Position numbers and translations under genes: made by a program. Of a DNA stretch of 64,000 nucleotides, positions 62,766-64,000 are shown one piece after another. Source of the stretch: Plasmopara viticola. Taxonomy: Eukaryota > Oomycota > Peronosporomycetes > Peronosporales > Peronosporaceae. Every line of letters begins with the position of its first letter. Positions within the stretch are counted from its first letter, which is position 1. The stretch is taken from assembly GCA_001695595.3 (NCBI GenBank), contig MBPM02000047.1:186001-250000 (forward strand). The letters run 5' to 3'. The notes beneath the pieces are model-generated. The model was not told where the DNA came from and ran no database searches. It worked only from the letters and a program-made list of their open reading frames with translations.

Positions 62766-63614
62766 ATGGCGACTCAACGTGAGGAGGACATTAAAATGAT
62801 GCTGGCCGCTCAGGTTCACATTGGTACGCGCAATGCCGACTCCAAAATGGCGGATTACATCTGGCGCCGCCGTAACGATGGAATTCACATCATTAACGTG
62901 GGCAAAACGTGGGAGAAGCTCATGCTCGCTGCCCGTGTGATCGTGGCTGTGGAGAATCCCGAAGACGTAATTGCCATCTCAGCTCGCCCTTACGGCCAGC
63001 GCGCGGTGCTAAAGTTTGCGCAGCATACTGGATGCAATGCCATTGCCAGCCGCTTTACTCCCGGTACATTCACCAACCAGATTACAAAGCAATTTCGGGA
63101 GCCGCGCCTGCTCATCATAACGGACCCGCGTACTGACTCGCAGGCCGTGCGTGAGTCTTCATTTGTCAACGTGCCCGTCATTGCGCTGTGCGACTCGGAC
63201 TCCCCACTGCAGTTTGTGGACGTGGCTATCCCGGCAAACAACAAGGGTAAGCTGTCTATTGGACTGCTCTACTGGCTTCTTGCCCGTGAAGTGCTGCGTT
63301 TGCGCGGCACCATCTCGCGTGCTCTTCCTTGGGATGTGGCTGTGGACCTGTTTCTATACCGTGACCCTGAGGAACTTAAAAAGGCCGAGGAGGCTCAGGC
63401 TACCGCTGCTGATGAGGGTCAGGCTCGCCCTGGCTGGGTTGACGCTCCCCAGCAGATTACGGCGGAGCCTACACTTTACGCTGCTGAACCTGTTGCCCCA
63501 TCCGCTTCTACTGCTGAGTGGACAGCCACCGGCAACACCGAGTGGTCTGGTGAAGCTGGCGCTGGTTCCAATTGGGACGCTGCCCCTCCTGCGGCCGGGA
63601 GTGGCTGGGATTAA
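62766..63614 (+). CDS. RPSA: 40S ribosomal protein SA (uS2)
   Basis: The predicted protein has 282 aa, intronless within the coding region. RPSA is the eukaryotic uS2 protein on the 40S head-body junction and is needed for late 18S rRNA processing. The uS2 core is complete: [17 protein letters not shown] at the N-terminus, [20 protein letters not shown] near 44-63, [28 protein letters not shown], and [12 protein letters not shown] followed by [11 protein letters not shown]. The C-terminal 70 residues are acidic and Ala-rich with spaced Trp residues (AEWTA, TEWSG, SNWDA, SGWD), like the E/D-W-S repeats of other eukaryotic RPSA tails. The start ATG lies in a good context (GCCATGG) and matches the family N-terminus MATQREED. 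Codon use is GC-rich and biased, as expected for a highly expressed gene. Its stop overlaps the end of a possible antisense ORF. Confidence 0.97.
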   Translation: MATQREEDIKMMLAAQVHIGTRNADSKMADYIWRRRNDGIHIINVGKTWEKLMLAARVIVAVENPEDVIAISARPYGQRAVLKFAQHTGCNAIASRFTPGTFTNQITKQFREPRLLIITDPRTDSQAVRESSFVNVPVIALCDSDSPLQFVDVAIPANNKGKLSIGLLYWLLAREVLRLRGTISRALPWDVAVDLFLYRDPEELKKAEEAQATAADEGQARPGWVDAPQQITAEPTLYAAEPVAPSASTAEWTATGNTEWSGEAGAGSNWDAAPPAAGSGWD

Positions 63615-63808
63615 GCGTCTTCATCGAGACTTTCTTGCCAAGTCAAATGTTCGCTCTGCTGCGACTCTGCGTTCTTTTCGACGATGATGTTTGCTTGAAG
63701 TGTTTTGCAATATAATAGCGTCTCCACGATGCGGGGAAGTGGACGCATGGAATAGACGACGGTGTTGTGCGATGGCACTCGGTTAATGCGACCTATCGCT
63801 TCCGCCAT
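63611..63808 (-). CDS. Possible small conserved-type protein, 65 aa, unknown
   Basis: I do not recognise this protein. The frame starts ATGGCGGAAGCG at 63808 and ends in TAA at 63611-63613, sharing four bases with the RPSA stop region. Codon third positions are richer in G and C than the AT-rich spacers, the start context is good, and the peptide is balanced rather than low complexity ([34 protein letters not shown], acidic end ESLDEDA). No transmembrane segment or signal peptide is apparent. It could be a complete small gene, the last exon of a longer one, or a chance frame in the RPSA 3' UTR. The bases just upstream look non-coding and contain no clear splice acceptor. Confidence 0.4.
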   Translation of the reverse strand: MAEAIGRINRVPSHNTVVYSMRPLPRIVETLLYCKTLQANIIVEKNAESQQSEHLTWQESLDEDA

Positions 63809-64000
63809 TACAGAGATTCTAATATAACTTGCAAGATGTTTTTTTCAGACTTTTGCTCACATTTCGTCCTTCATTTTTGCATCTTAATTACCGTCAAAAT
63901 CTCACTTTCTACGGTACTTTCAAATATGCGTACCTAACTTAAAATTTTTCGCAAATGTAGAAGATCCAGCTTATTACTGCATATTAAATAGGCGCCTCAC

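Overview
This is a eukaryotic nuclear window, most likely from an oomycete of the Peronosporales, and probably a downy-mildew-like genome. The evidence is short introns (47 to 81 nt) with GTACGT, GTATGT or GTAAGC-type donors, fairly intron-poor genes, an intronless class 2 dihydroorotate dehydrogenase, tRNA-derived SINEs, decayed Ty1/Copia sequence, and AT-rich repeat-filled spacers many kilobases long. The species assignment is an inference from gene style, not from a marker gene.

Seven genes can be read with confidence. From left to right they are: a pyrimidine 5'-nucleotidase (14.2-15.4 kb, minus); a TDP2-like endonuclease/exonuclease/phosphatase carrying an inserted PARP-type zinc finger (25.0-26.3 kb, plus); mitochondrial dihydroorotate dehydrogenase (30.4-31.7 kb, minus); a CMS1/CMSS1 ribosome-biogenesis protein (37.7-38.8 kb, minus); a USP48-type deubiquitinase (38.9-43.0 kb, minus); a MAP65/PRC1/Ase1 microtubule bundler (60.4-62.5 kb, minus); and 40S ribosomal protein SA (62.8-63.6 kb, plus). 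A possible 65-residue ORF faces RPSA tail to tail. I rebuilt exon structures from splice sites and reading-frame continuity. For the USP48 homologue this adds a last exon that completes the ubiquitin-like domain and appends an NZF zinc finger.

The other roughly three quarters of the window is gene-poor. It holds four copies of one SINE family, one of them with a tRNA-Thr-like head; a cluster of three elements with long inverted arms (54.5-58.0 kb); two pairs of old dispersed repeats (3.3-5.5 kb with 28.1-30.0 kb, and 21.2 kb inverted relative to 27.4 kb); a Copia RNase H fossil (23.5-24.0 kb); and a group of strong hairpins near 7.0 and 9.4-9.7 kb.

The genes are ordinary housekeeping functions (pyrimidine salvage and synthesis, DNA-end repair, rRNA processing, deubiquitination, cytokinesis, translation). 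They do not form an obvious pathway cluster. USP48 and CMSS1 are packed 129 bp apart in the same direction, and MAP65 and RPSA are divergent with a 266-bp shared upstream region. No convincing RxLR or Crinkler effector, CRISPR or bacterial-type system was seen.
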